Below, in pieces: positions 35,663 to 48,406 of a DNA stretch of 64,000 nt. The translations under genes and the position numbers were made by a program. Numbering within the stretch: the stretch's first letter is position 1; each line of letters starts with the position of its first letter. Under the pieces are notes generated by a model. The model did no database searches. It saw only the letters and a list, made by a program, of their open reading frames with translations, and had not been told where the DNA came from. Source of the DNA: Zantedeschia hybrid cultivar (taxonomy: Eukaryota; Streptophyta; Magnoliopsida; Alismatales; Araceae); contig JARZZO010000004.1 of NCBI GenBank assembly GCA_030544215.1, forward strand, positions 16,108,501 to 16,172,500, read 5' to 3'.

Positions 35663-36338
35663 ATTTTGGAATGCTTCTTTCCTATATAGACACTCAGATA
35701 GCAGGAGGGCATAATTGCAGTTGTATATCGATTGCACGTTTGGGTAGTAGGAAGGCATACGTGCAACCCTACCGAAACATGTATTCGGATATTAAGACGG
35801 CATGATTGCAGCCCTTTCTAAGTGTTGTAATGTATGGACAGTGATGAAGAAAGAAGCAGTGAGTCTATTGGTTGGATGGCTCTTAAGCAACCCCAATAGA
35901 TGATGAAACTTCTTTTTCCGAGTCCATGTTATATTTCGTTTTCACTATATGTGCATGTGGTTGCGGTAGAGGTTGCATGAGCCTCGTGTGATTTCATGCT
36001 ATTTTGGAATGCTTCTTTCTTACACAGACACTCGGATAGCAGGAGGGCATGATTGCAGTTGTATATCGATTGCACGTTTGGGTAGTAGGAAGGCATACGT
36101 GCAACCCTACCGAAACATGTATTCGGATATTAGGACGGCATGATTGCAGCCCTTTCTAAGTGTTGTAATGTATAGACAGTGATGAAGAAAGAAGCAGTGA
36201 GTTTATTGGTTGGATGGCTCTTAAGCAATCCCAATAGATGATGAAACTTCTTTTTCTGAGTCCATATTATATTTCGTTTTCACTATATGTGTGTGTGGTT
36301 ATGGTAGAGGTTGCATGAGCCTCGTGTGATTTCATGCT
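35663..36338. repeat. 338-bp tandem duplication, 2 copies
   Basis: attttggaatgcttctttc starts at 35663 and 36001, and the copies match closely along the full 338 bp with few substitutions. Confidence 0.95.
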
Positions 36339-36422
36339 ATTATGGAGGTTGCATGAGCCTCGTGTGATTTCATGCTATTATGGAGGTTGCATGAGCCTCG
36401 TGTGATTTCATGCTATTTTGGA
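36309..36422. repeat. 38-bp tandem repeat, 3 copies
   Basis: ggttgcatgagcctcgtgtg starts at 36309, 36347 and 36385. A further single copy lies at about 35968 inside the 338-bp unit, so this short array grew from the end of that unit. Confidence 0.95.
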
Positions 36423-36699
36423 AGGGTTTTTCAATCTGCAGTCCAAATAATTTCATGCTATTTTGAATAGGTTTTCAGAGTTGAAGGTCGTTGCTTCTGC
36501 TCCTTTTGTAATACTTCATACCAAGTAGGTACTGAATGTTTGAGTCAGTCATAACTTGTAGGTTCAGAAAATGAGCCAGCTTGACTGATCAATAATTCAG
36601 GTCATATTCAAAGTTTTCAAAAGAAAACCTATGTGGTCTCCATTCATGACCCGTAAGAGAGGCCCAACAAAATATAAGTCACCCTCCTAACAGCTAAGA

Positions 36700-36795
36700 C
36701 ATGGATAGCAAGCTTTGGAAAGATAGGTACTAAATCTGGAAAGATAGGTACTAACACATGTATAATTTCTCTTGGTACTAAATCTGGAAAGATAG
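36700..36795. repeat. Short direct repeats next to the L1 fragment
   Basis: ctggaaagataggt, mostly preceded by ggtactaaat, recurs two to three times between 36714 and 36799, directly before the LINE fragment. Confidence 0.7.
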
Positions 36796-37165
36796 GTGTT
36801 TTTTGATCTCAAGTTGGATGTCTCCAAGGCGTATGATAAGTTGGAATGGAATTTCATCCTGCCCATGCTGCAGAGGTATGGTTTTGCACTGAGAGCTGTG
36901 AAGTTGGTGAGCCAATGCATCTCTACTATATCCTACTCGGTGCCATTGAATGGTGAAGCCACTGGCATTATCTATCCAACCAGAGGTCTGCACCAAGGCT
37001 GCCCATTGCGCTGAAGCTTTTTCAGCTTGCCTCGAACAAAGTCTTATTGAAGGCAAGATCAAAGGCTTTAAAATCAGTATTTGTGCTCCCACAGTCACTC
37101 ATATAATGTATGCTGATGACATTTTTCTCTTTGGAAATCAGAACATGGTGAGATACAGGAATTCA
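36796..37165 (+). pseudogene. L1-type LINE reverse transcriptase fragment
   Basis: The first frame reads LKLDVSKAYDKLEWNFI through TRGLHQGCPL, with RT motifs including the catalytic-Asp helix. After a frame change near 37012, where the usual Ser-Pro-Tyr-Leu-Phe stretch is missing, it continues AEAFSACLEQSL to THIMYADDIFLFG, the YADD active-site box. Both ends are truncated and there is no endonuclease. The lineage is distinct from the RTE elements at 41-47 kb. Confidence 0.9.
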
Positions 37166-38749
37166 TGAAATGCCTTCAGTTGTAAAACACATGGTCTGGC
37201 CAGGCATTTAACAAATCCCAATCGGGCTTCCTTTTCAGTAATTTATGCTGATGAGTTCATAAGGATGATCGGATCAAACATGCTGATGAGTTCTTGTAAT
37301 TTGAACTTATGTTACCTTTGTGAACTTGTTAGATACTATACTATGGTTGTTTGTTTTAGAATATTATTATGACTTTTAATTTCAATAGGATGATGTGTGT
37401 GTTTAATGTGTGTGATGCACTTTAAATTGATTTTTTAATGTGTGTGATGCACTAGTGTGAGCTCTGCTCATTTGGCTGTGTGAACAAAGTGATGGTTAAA
37501 GTTGACAACACTAATATTTGGGTTTCCAACAGAGCTGTAGCCTATAGATCTAGGTGATTGAAATTATCACATATTACCGGCAAAGATAAATCGATATAGA
37601 GAAAGGGAGGTACTGTGGCATACCACTGGAAGGAGTTTCATGGTCCCTTCTGCTGCCTACTGTGCAAGATGCTGGTTGTGCATAGACCATCCGTACCAAC
37701 AACCCTCTACCAGTTGCAATGGGTGGTGGAAGTGGATGCAGAACAAAAGATGAGATATCTATAATTCCACAATCCATGGAAGAAGATCTCACCAACTGGA
37801 GGTGGATGGAACATATAGAAACTTATACCTTTGCTGCTCTTTGATGTCAACATGAGACATCTCCACCAATCACTTCGACAGGGTACAGAGTCTGTGGGGA
37901 GGGAGGAGTCTAGAAGTGCAAGATAAGAGAATGAGATGGAGGAGAGGGAAGAAATGGCAGGGGAGAGAGTCTGAGGTGAGTTTTTTTTTTTTTGAGAGAG
38001 AGAGAAGGATGGGGTAGGGAGGGAGATGACATTTAGATTCTGATGTACACGTCTCACTATGATATATGATGAGAATACAGATAATATTCCTATCATAATG
38101 CAACAACTTCAAAAACTGTAGTTCTGCTCGAAGATATGCCCTACCCTGAACAACTTTCCCTGCAATAAAATATTGGAATTGTTTATCCAGTAACAACAAC
38201 AAAAGCCTCTGGCAGCAATGTTACAATGGTCTTTTCAGACCAGACCGTGTTTATCCAGAATTTCGGGAAGACATCGTTGGTGAAGAAATGAGACACTGAC
38301 CCCATCCAGAATGAACCACAGTCACCGGTCACCACATGCTGTGGTTCTAACGATCAATTTGAATTAGGCAAAATTTAGTTTTATCTGGAACAAAGGGTAT
38401 GAGAACCCAAGAAGTCCAAAAATGTTTTATACCAAAATTGTGAATTTTCCAGTCTCAAAGCTATGCAACATCACACAATAACCGATATCTTCCTACCATG
38501 GTAACCTTGTAAGAATGCAAGTCTATTTATACATACAAGCAATCCAAAAGTTTGTAACTTTATAATCTTTTAAAAATGACCAGGGGAAAGGGAAAAAAGT
38601 TTGAAAATTGAATGTAGGTTTCTTGAGATACAGAAAAAATCAGGGATCATAATGTCTCCAGACAAACTAAAGATGGACAAGATTCCACGAGAAGGAGTAC
38701 TTACATTATATATATATATTAACTTATAGCGAGTATTAATGTTTATTTT

Positions 38750-38803
<54 letters not shown>

Positions 38804-39124
38804 ACAATATATATTAGTTATTATATATGGTACACTTACATATAAAAAAACATATACTCCGTTATTAAGTATTAACTTAATTGACATATATCTACGTCTA
38901 TGTTTATTATTTACATTGTAAAATTGGATTTTCAGTATAGAATATTTCAATGATATAGGAAAACATAAAATATGTTATATTTCATATTATAAAAAGTTAC
39001 AAACGATTTTATGAATTGGTCAACCTTGGTGAAGAAATGAATTAATGAGTCTTGGACTATTACCTCTATCCTTGCAAACTAGTATTAGTGAGTGCTTGAA
39101 GAGGAAGGGCAATTTGGTCCTACA
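37166..39124. other. Unassigned region with a possible minus-strand 5' exon
   Basis: On the minus strand, pyrimidine-rich leader-like DNA (38030-37870) precedes an ATG at 37860 reading MSHVDIKEQQ, followed by a possible donor (ag|gtataag at 37829/37828). If unspliced, the frame ends after 23 codons. No domain is recognised and no downstream exon was found. The rest is AT-rich. Confidence 0.3.
38752..38801. repeat. (AT)n microsatellite
   Basis: About 24 AT units without interruption. The hydrophobic Tyr-Ile repeat ORF over it is an artefact of the repeat. Confidence 0.95.
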
Positions 39125-39402
39125 AATATTTTATTCTAGGTCTTATTCTCCTTGGTGCAATCAAAGCAATTGGAATAAGCACTTTATTCTCCCTTGAATA
39201 AATACTTGTTGTCAAACCAAAATCCCTCTTATTCTGGAATACGCAATCCGGAATATACAATTCAAAATAATCTATTCCGTAAACAAAGTGGTACAAGAGA
39301 ATAAGTAATTCTGACGCGGTATAATTAATTCCGCATATCAAATTGGAATTAACCTTAATCTAAGAATAAGGGATCTTATTCTTTTCTTATTCTGCTATCA
39401 AA
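39125..39402. mobile_element. MITE copy C (GAATAAG-rich family)
   Basis: The right end reads ttctgctatcaaaagg (inward: CTTTTGATAGCAGAATAAG), matching the family terminus. The interior is packed with ggaataag/cttattc words. The left terminus is less clear. Confidence 0.55.
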
Positions 39403-39755
39403 AGGTTACTCCCAATATTAGAGGCTAACAATACAACTCAAAAGTGTCAATACGGCACTAATCTTATTAGAGTGGCAAAAGTGCATGGCAAACCAACGTG
39501 GCACCGTAGCATTCCCCTTATATATTTGGCTTTAGATAGGTACTTGCTTCCAAAGCCTCTTAAAAAGTTGCTAATCAATTTTGCTTCTGTTAGAGGATCT
39601 ACCTAGCACTGGATATTTGAATACAAACCTTCTAACCATCATGTGAAATTGATCATACAGCATTGCATTCCTGGAGGAGTTGCAAAAGTCAGTTTTGTGA
39701 ATGGCTATGAATGTTCTTTAACTTCTATGCTCAAATGGGTGGATACCGGGCATTG

Positions 39756-40022
39756 TTTCAATTCTTCAGAATAAGTTATTCGAAATTACTTATCCAGAAT
39801 AGTGTATACTAGAATAATGAGTGCTTAGCTTTGATAGTTCTGTGGGACCCACTGGCAGAATAAGAAGGATAAGCAATTCTTGGGTCTAAGGTCGAATTGC
39901 TTATTCTTCTTATTTTCCGAATAAGCTATTATGCACCGGTATAAATCATTCCGCTTGTCAAAATTAAATTAAGTTTATTCTTCCCTTATTCTTCCTTATT
40001 CTTCTCTTATTCTCCAATCAAA
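39756..40022. mobile_element. MITE copy D (GAATAAG-rich family), close relative of copy A
   Basis: The right end (inward, minus strand) is TTTGATTGGAGAATAAGAG and the left end TTTCAATTCTTCAGAATAAG. Almost the entire length matches the reverse complement of the insertion inside the gypsy 3' LTR at 17293-17528. Confidence 0.8.
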
Positions 40023-40879
40023 GTGGCTAGTGTTTACATCCAATTCTTGTTTTAAGTGTACCTTCTTAATGTCAGATGTTTTCAACATTATGCCCTATCC
40101 GAAAAACAGTGTAACCAAGGCTGTGTAAGCACAGAAAATAGAATACACCCCTCCCACAACAGCCGCATTACTCTACCTTCGCATCTTTCTACACGGTTAT
40201 AGATACACTTTAATCCTTCATCTAATAACAAAGTTTGTAAACTAGCTACTCTTTTTTAGGATATGCACATGACTTCAATCAGCTGTTCTTTAGTTTTATT
40301 GCTGATATTTTTACCAATCAGACTAGGAATGCAAGCATGCTTTGAACCTTATAAATCGGTAACAAAAACTGTTAACATATTTTTACGTTTTAACTCCTAA
40401 AAATGTAGCATATTACAAATAACCTTTCTAATCTAATTATTTATGCATATGCCCTTATAATCTATTCTAAATTGGAGAAAGACCCCTAAATATTACAAAT
40501 AAGCACTTGAGTTTTACAAATAAACTTCAAAAAAGTTTAGTTGTAAGAAAGTTGTGATTGTTAGAACCTATTTATAATATCCATGGTTAGATTTTGAATT
40601 TTAATGTCTGTGAACTATACGAGACCCAAACTCTTGAAAACATTAACAAGGGATCCATTGGAAGACAACATTAAAATAGATTGCAAAATGTAACCCAGGA
40701 ACGCACTTCCAGAATAGGTGATGCAAAGTCTATTCTCACACCAGCGGAAATAGTTGGACTGGAGTCTTGGACTATCTATAGAAATGATTTTCAATTGCTT
40801 AGTAAAAATATAATTGGCCAAGACGATTAAGTCTTATTTGGCATTAGGATAAGAACTCCGCCTAGATATGAGTCTTTTG
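40023..40879. other. AT-rich intergenic DNA
   Basis: No gene, RNA gene or element end recognised. Some oligo-A-type words near 40480-40530. Confidence 0.4.
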
Positions 40880-43800
40880 TGCTTAACTGGTCCCAAGTCC
40901 GGATAAAAGAGGAGGGTTGCGGTAGATGACAGCCAGCGTAAAATTTTGTCACATCTTATGATATGGATTCAATCAAAATTAACATTGGGACGTCCTCTAC
41001 TTACGACGCGCTGCACCGGAGTCCGGATGTAGTGAAAAATAGATAAGGATTGAGGGCATTCCCCATAAATAACACGCCACGTCGACGTCCGGATGTGGTG
41101 TTAAATGAGCAAGGGTTCTCACATCATGGGCAGGTGTGGGTAAAGAAGCTAGTCCATAAAACCGAACAGAAAAAAAAGACATATGACAAACTTGAAGAAT
41201 ACTAGATATTACTATAGAAAGAATTGTAAGAAAATGCAGGTTGAGAAGATGATCAGAGTAGATTCTTGGAATATAGGGTCTCTTACATGAAAGTTGATGG
41301 AACTTGTTGATACCATGGAGAAAAGAAAAGTCAACATTGTTTACATTCAAGAGACTAAATGGATAGGAGAGAAAAATAAAGAAGTAGGAAATACAAGTTA
41401 CAAATTATAGTATACAAGAAAGGAGAGAAATAAGAATGTGACAGATATTATTATTGATAAGACTTTGAAGGATGCAGTGGTAGCGGTGAGAAGAGTAGGA
41501 GATAGGATTATCTTAATGAAATTAATTATAAGAGGAAGATGCGATTAATGTAGTTAGTGCCTATGCTCCACAAGTTGGATCAGATGGTGAGAATAAATGA
41601 AGGTTTTGAGAGGATATGGATGACCTTATGCAGAGCATACTAAATGAAGAAAATATCTTTATTGGTGGGGACCTCAATAGGTATGTAGGAAGTGAACGTC
41701 AGGGTTATGAAAAGGTTCATGGAGATTTTGACTTTGGGACTAGAAATGAAGAAGGAAAAAATATCCTCGATTTTGCTATGGCTTACGACCTTATATTAGT
41801 AAATACTCATTTTATGAAAAGGAAATCTCATCTAGTGACTTTTAAAAGTGGATAAAATAGAAGTCAAATTGACTTCCTTCTCACAAAGAAAATAAATCGC
41901 GTTTTATGCAAGAATTGCAAAGTTATCCTCGGAGAGGCCTTAACAAGTCAGCACAGGTTAATAGTCTTAGATATTAAGATCAAGAGGTGGTCAGATACAT
42001 TTAGAAGGAAGACTGTTGCTAGAATAAAGTGGTGGGAATTAAAATGGATGAAACAAGTAATGTTTAAGAATAAACTTCTCAATATGGGTGATTGGAAGTC
42101 GGATTGAGACGCCAATACTATGTGGATAGATATGGCCTCAAAGATTAGAAAAGTAACTGGAAAAGTGTTCGGAGAATCTAAAGGACATGGCCCACCTGCG
42201 AAGGAGAGGTGGTGGTGGAATGAGTAGGTACAAAAGGCGGTGAAGAGTAAAAGAGAATGGTATAAAAGATTGCCAAAGTGTGATAATAATGAGGCTTATA
42301 AACAATACAAGATAACAAAAAAGGTTGTTAGTAGGGCAAGAGTTCAGCCCTTTGAAAAGATGTATGAGAAACTTAAAACCAAAGAAAGGAAAAAAGATAT
42401 TTATAGATTGGTAAGGATAAGAGAGAAAATGTGTTGAGATCTTAACTAAGTTAGGTGCATCAAAAATAGTAAAGGAAATGCGTTGGTGAAAGATGAGGAC
42501 ATCAGAAAAAGGTGGAGAAACTACTTCGATAATCTTTTTAATGATAATCATAATGAAAACATAGTGGGCATAGAATGTATAACAGGACATAATGTGAACT
42601 ATACTAGGAGGATTAGATTTTCGGAAGTCAAGAAAGCATTGAAGATGATGAAAGTAGATAAAACTTATGGCCATGATAGAATTTCTATTGAAGTATGGAA
42701 ATGTTTAGAAGATGTTAGAGTGGAATGGTTGACCCAACTGTTTAACAAGATCGTAGTTTCTAAGAAAATGCCAGATGAATGGAGGAAGAGTACTCTTATA
42801 CCTATTTTTAAAAACAAATGAGACATCCATGATTGTTCAAATTATGGAGGAATTAAGCTCATGAGTCATACTATGAAGTTGTGGGAGAGAGTTGTGGAAC
42901 ATCGTTTACGTTCTGACACAACTATCTCGGCCAATCAATTCGGCTTTATTCCAGGTTGATCAATTATGGAAACTATCTTTTTCATCAGGAGCTTGATAGA
43001 GAAATATAGAGATTTGAAGAAAGATCTACATATGGTGTTCATCGATTTAGAAAAAGCCTATGATAGAGTTTCAAGTGATGTCTTATGGTGGGTGCTGGAG
43101 CGCAAGAGAATATCTATGAGGAATATACAAGTATTAAAAGACATGTATGAAGGAGCAACTACTAGTGTCCGCACGGTTGGAAGGGAAACAAGAGATTTTC
43201 CTATTCCTGTTGGAGTGCATCAAAGATCAGCAATAAGTACTTATCTTTTGCATTAGTTATAAATGATTTGACAAAAGATATACAAGATGATATTCCGTAG
43301 TGTATGTTGTTTGCGGGTGATATTGTATTGATAGATGAGACGCAAGAAGGAGTTAATAGAAAACTTGAGCTTTAGAGGAGCACCTTAGAGTCTAAGGGTT
43401 TCAAGTTAAGTAGAACTAAAACATAATACATGCATTGTAAGTTTAGTGAAGGTCGGATAGGCGAAAAGGAGGGACTTAACTTAGATGGGATGGCAATACC
43501 TCAAAGCACCAATTTCAAATATCTTGGTTCGATCCTCCAAGAAGACGGAGGGTACGATGAGGATGTTAGTTATAAGATTAAAGCAGGATGGTTGAAGTGG
43601 AAACTTGCCACGAGAGTCTTGTGTGACCGCAAGATCCCAACGAAACTAAAAGAAAAATTTTACCGTACCGCGATAAGACCTACAATGTTATATGGTAGCG
43701 AGTGTTGGGCGATGAAGGGACAATATATCTCCAAAATGAGTGTTGTTGAGATGATAATGTTAAGGTGGATGTGCGGACATACTAGACTAGATAAAATTCA

Positions 43801-44150
43801 TAATGAGTATATCAAACAAAAGGTAGGAGTGATACCAATTAAAGATAAATTGAGAGAAGGGAGACTGAGATAGTTTGAGCATGTTAGGCGTAGGCCTAAA
43901 GAGACTCCAGTTAGAAAAGAGGAGCATATTAGGATAAAGGAAGGAAGAAAAGAAGGGATAGACCTAGATTAACTTGGAAGAAGGTAGTACAATATGATTT
44001 GAAAGTTTTAAACCTTTTAGAAAAGGTAGCTTAAAATCGTTTAGAGTGGAAATAGAGAATTCATATAGTCGACCCCAATTATTTGTGATTAAGACTTTGG
44101 TGAGTTGAGTTAAGTTGACATTAAGATAAGAAAGGGGAAAAATAAGCATA
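40880..44150 (+). mobile_element. RTE-clade LINE, copy 1 (decayed)
   Basis: The 5' region (about 40900-41190: 'aaaagaggagggttgcggta', 'acacgccacgtcgacgtccg', 'gggcaggtgtgggtaaagaa') is like the leader of plant RTE LINEs. From about 41260 the endonuclease follows (WNIGSLT, VNIVYIQETKWIGEKN, VVSAYAPQVGSD, FIGGDLNRYVG, RSQIDFLLTKK). Then comes the RT (KMMKVDKTYGHDRISIEVWK, NQFGFIPG, DLHMVFIDLEKAYDRVSSDV, GVHQRSAIS) and the C-terminal domain (ECWAMKGQYISKMSVVEMIM, MLRWMCGHTRLDKI). Many stops and at least two frameshifts occur. The FADD box reads FAGD, so the catalytic Asp pair is broken. The element ends about 44100-44150. Confidence 0.9.
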
Positions 44151-44854
44151 ACTCAACCCAATAAAACTTATACCAAACCCTTTTCTTTGGTACATTTGGT
44201 ATGGGAGGGGACAAGAGAAAAGCTAAGCACAGTCTTTGTTTGATTAAAATGTGGATAATAATTAGGATAAGTTGTATAAATATACCTTTTCACCTTCCTT
44301 ATTTCAAGTGAAGAGAGGTATGCTTAATAAGATGTTTGAATACAATTTTTAAGAGGTTTTTTTCTTAAAATAAAAATTGATTTTTTTTTCCTGAATCACG
44401 ATTAAGGGTGTCAATCAAACGGGCCAATCCGTGGTCTAGTCCAAGCCAACCCATATTAAAGGAAATTAGGTTATGTAGCGGTCAACAACTGATCGGACAG
44501 CAACGATCGTCAGATCAAAGATCCTGACTACTCGATAATATTTGTTTGGTGGTGAAAACGCCAAGGGTAGAGCCTGTAAGAAATAGAACAGAAGCGTCAA
44601 AATGACCCCTCGATCTGGTGGGAAGCAAAACCCTCTAATGCCTAAATTAAGTTCGAGAAGATGAGATCTTGCTAAGACTTTATCGTAATCAGAAAAACAT
44701 ACCTTGCTCTGGAGAGAGTCTGTCTCCCCCTTAAGGCATCCTGGGGACGATTTTCTTCGGGAAAACGATTGGCCCACGACTGAATCCCCTTGATTTGGAG
44801 AGATCATGAAATATTGGACAAACTAGAATTTTCCTACAACTGGATGGGACGAAT
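44151..44854. other. Flank of LINE copy 1, last part of the duplicated unit
   Basis: Non-coding. From about 44402 (gattaagggtgtcaatcaaa) it resembles the start of a hAT-like or LTR-type non-autonomous repeat. Words such as 'ctctaatgcctaaattaagt' are common in plant LTRs. It is cut at 44854 by the duplication joint and continues intact only after the second copy. Confidence 0.5.
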
Positions 44855-47702
44855 CTTGTTGATACCATGGAGAAAAGAAAAGTCAACATTGTTTACATTC
44901 AAGAGACTAAATGGATAGGAGAGAAAAATAAAGAAGTAGGAAATACAAGTTACAAATTATAGTATACAAGAAAGGAGAGAAATAAGAATGTGACAGATAT
45001 TATTATTGATAAGACTTTGAAGGATGCAGTGGTAGCGGTGAGAAGAGTAGGAGATAGGATTATCTTAATGAAATTAATTATAAGAGGAAGATGCGATTAA
45101 TGTAGTTAGTGCCTATGCTCCACAAGTTGGATCAGATGGTGAGAATAAATGAAGGTTTTGAGAGGATATGGATGACCTTATGCAGAGCATACTAAATGAA
45201 GAAAATATCTTTATTGGTGGGGACCTCAATAGGTATGTAGGAAGTGAACGTCAGGGTTATGAAAAGGTTCATGGAGATTTTGACTTTGGGACTAGAAATG
45301 AAGAAGGAAAAAATATCCTCGATTTTGCTATGGCTTACGACCTTATATTAGTAAATACTCATTTTATGAAAAGGAAATCTCATCTAGTGACTTTTAAAAG
45401 TGGATAAAATAGAAGTCAAATTGACTTCCTTCTCACAAAGAAAATAAATCGCGTTTTATGCAAGAATTGCAAAGTTATCCTCGGAGAGGCCTTAACAAGT
45501 CAGCACAGGTTAATAGTCTTAGATATTAAGATCAAGAGGTGGTCAGATACATTTAGAAGGAAGACTGTTGCTAGAATAAAGTGGTGGGAATTAAAATGGA
45601 TGAAACAAGTAATGTTTAAGAATAAACTTCTCAATATGGGTGATTGGAAGTCGGATTGAGACGCCAATACTATGTGGATAGATATGGCCTCAAAGATTAG
45701 AAAAGTAACTGGAAAAGTGTTCGGAGAATCTAAAGGACATGGCCCACCTGCGAAGGAGAGGTGGTGGTGGAATGAGTAGGTACAAAAGGCGGTGAGGAGT
45801 AAAAGAGAATGGTATAAAAGATTGCCAAAGTGTGATAATAATGAGGCTTATAAACAATACAAGATAACAAAAAAGGTTGTTAGTAGGGCAAGAGTTCAGC
45901 CCTTTGAAAAGATGTATGAGAAACTTAAAACCAAAGAAAGGAAAAAAGATATTTATAGATTGGTAAGGATAAGAGAGAAAATGTGTTGAGATCTTAACTA
46001 AGTTAGGTGCATCAAAAATAGTAAAGGAAATGCGTTGGTGAAAGATGAGGACATCAGAAAAAGGTGGAGAAACTACTTCGATAATCTTTTTAATGATAAT
46101 CATAATGAAAACATAGTGGGCATAGAATGTATAACAGGACATAATGTGAACTATACTAGGAGGATTAGATTTTCGGAAGTCAAGAAAGCATTGAAGATGA
46201 TGAAAGTAGATAAAACTTATGGCCATGATAGAATTTCTATTGAAGTATGGAAATGTTTAGAAGATGTTAGAGTGGAATGGTTGACCCAACTGTTTAACAA
46301 GATCGTAGTTTCTAAGAAAATGCCAGATGAATGGAGGAAGAGTACTCTTATACCTATTTTTAAAAACAAATGAGACATCCATGATTGTTCAAATTATGGA
46401 GGAATTAAGCTCATGAGTCATACTATGAAGTTGTGGGAGAGAGTTGTGGAACATCGTTTACGTTCTGACACAACTATCTCGGCCAATCAATTCGGCTTTA
46501 TTCCAGGTTGATCAATTATGGAAACTATCTTTTTCATCAGGAGCTTGATAGAGAAATATAGAGATTTGAAGAAAGATCTACATATGGTGTTCATCGATTT
46601 AGAAAAAGCCTATGATAGAGTTTCAAGTGATGTCTTATGGTGGGTGCTGGAGCGCAAGAGAATATCTATGAGGAATATACAAGTATTAAAAGACATGTAT
46701 GAAGGAGCAACTACTAGTGTCCGCACGGTTGGAAGGGAAACAAGAGATTTTCCTATTCCTGTTGGAGTGCATCAAGGATCAGCAATAAGTACTTATCTTT
46801 TGCATTAGTTATAAATGATTTAACAAAAGATATACAAGATGATATTCCGTAGTGTATGTTGTTTGCGGGTGATATTGTATTGATAGATGAGACGCAAGAA
46901 GGAGTTAATAGAAAACTTGAGCTTTAGAGGAGCACCTTAGAGTCTAAGGGTTTCAAGTTAAGTAGAACTAAAACATAATACATGCATTGTAAGTTTAGTG
47001 AAGGTCGGATAGGCGAAAAGGAGGGACTTAACTTAGATGGGATGGCAATACCTCAAAGCACCAATTTCAAATATCTTGGTTCGATCCTCCAAGAAGACGG
47101 AGGGTACGATGAGGATGTTAGTTATAAGATTAAAGCAGGATGGTTGAAGTGGAAACTTGCCACGAGAGTCTTGTGTGACCGCAAGATCCCAACGAAACTA
47201 AAAGAAAAATTTTACCGTACCGCGATAAGACCTACAATGTTATATGGTAGCGAGTGTTGGGCGATGAAGGGACAATATATCTCCAAAATGAGTGTTGTTG
47301 AGATGATAATGTTAAGGTGGATGTGCGGACATACTAGACTAGATAAAATTCATAATGAGTATATCAAACAAAAGGTAGGAGTGGTACCAATTAAAGATAA
47401 ATTGAGAGAAGGGAGACTGAGATAGTTTGAGCATGTTAGGCGTAGGCCTAAAGAGACTCCAGTTAGAAAAGAGGAGCATATTAGGATAAAGGAAGGAAGA
47501 AAAGAAGGGATAGACCTAGATTAACTTGGAAGAAGGTAGTACAATATGATTTGAAAGTTTTAAACCTTTTAGAAAAGGTAGCTTAAAATCGTTTAGAGTG
47601 GAAATAGAGAATTCATATAGTCGACCCCAATTATTTGTGATTAAGACTTTGGTGAGTTGAGTTAAGTTGACATTAAGATAAGAAAGGAGAAAAATAAGCA
47701 TA
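44855..47702 (+). mobile_element. RTE-clade LINE, copy 2 (5' truncated by the duplication)
   Basis: Nearly identical to copy 1 from the middle of the endonuclease onward; the 5' leader and first endonuclease codons are absent. It shares copy 1's stops, frameshifts and the FAGD lesion. It keeps Gly in GVHQGSAIS where copy 1 has Arg (46776 versus 43224). Confidence 0.93.
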
Positions 47703-48406
47703 ACTCAACCCAATAAAACTTATACCAAACCCTTTTCTTTGGTACATTTGGTATGGGAGGGGACAAGAGAAAAGCTAAGCACAGTCTTTGTTTGATTAAA
47801 ATGTGGATAATAATTAGGATAAGTTGTATAAATATACCTTTTCACCTTCCTTATTTCAAGTGAAGAGAGGTATGCTTAATAAGATGTTTGAATACAATTT
47901 TTAAGAGGTTTTTTTCTTAAAATAAAAATTGATTTTTTTTTCCTGAATCACGATTAAGGGTGTCAATCAAACGGGCCAATCCGTGGTCTAGTCCAAGCCA
48001 ACCCATATTAAAGGAAATTAGGTTATGTAGCGGTCAACAACTGATCGGACAGCAACGATCGTCAGATCAAAGATCCTGACTACTCGATAATATTTGTTTG
48101 GTGGTGAAAACGCCAAGGGTAGAGCCTGTAAGAAATAGAACAGAAGCGTCAAAATGACCCCTCGATCTGGTGGGAAGCAAAACCCTCTAATGCCTAAATT
48201 AAGTTCGAGAAGATGAGATCTTGCTAAGACTTTATCGTAATCAGAAAAACATACCTTGCTCTGGAGAGAGTCTGTCTCCCCCTTAAGGCATCCTGGGGAC
48301 GATTTTCTTCGGGAAAACGATTGGCCCACGACTGAATCCCCTTGATTTGGAGAGATCATGAAATATTGGACAAACTAGAATTTTCCTACAACTGGATGGG
48401 ACGAAT

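Larger units (their letters stand above)
41303..48406. repeat. 3552-bp tandem segmental duplication, 2 copies
   Basis: Unit 1 41303-44854, unit 2 44855-48406, with a constant offset of 3552. The joint carries a 4-bp microhomology (cttg at 41303, 44855 and 48407). Substitutions I can see: 42244 a/g, 43224 a/g, 43270 g/a, 43832 a/g and 44136 g/a (copy 1/copy 2). That is at least five in 3552 bp, or about 0.15 percent. Confidence 0.95.

Noticed and set aside
36309..36422. CRISPR-like array
   Set aside because: The 38-bp units are directly contiguous with no unique spacers, in a plant genome. Simple tandem repeat.
38570..38950. Membrane protein on the minus strand with Tyr-Ile repeats
   Set aside because: The hydrophobic stretch is translation of the (AT)n microsatellite.
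42138..42674. 178-codon minus-strand ORF (and its twin at 45690-46226)
   Set aside because: Exactly antisense to the LINE reverse transcriptase, and the duplicate follows from the tandem duplication. No independent support.
44466..44807. 113-codon minus-strand ORF (and its twin at 48018-48359)
   Set aside because: Lies in LTR-like repeat DNA, has no domain, and appears twice only because of the duplication.
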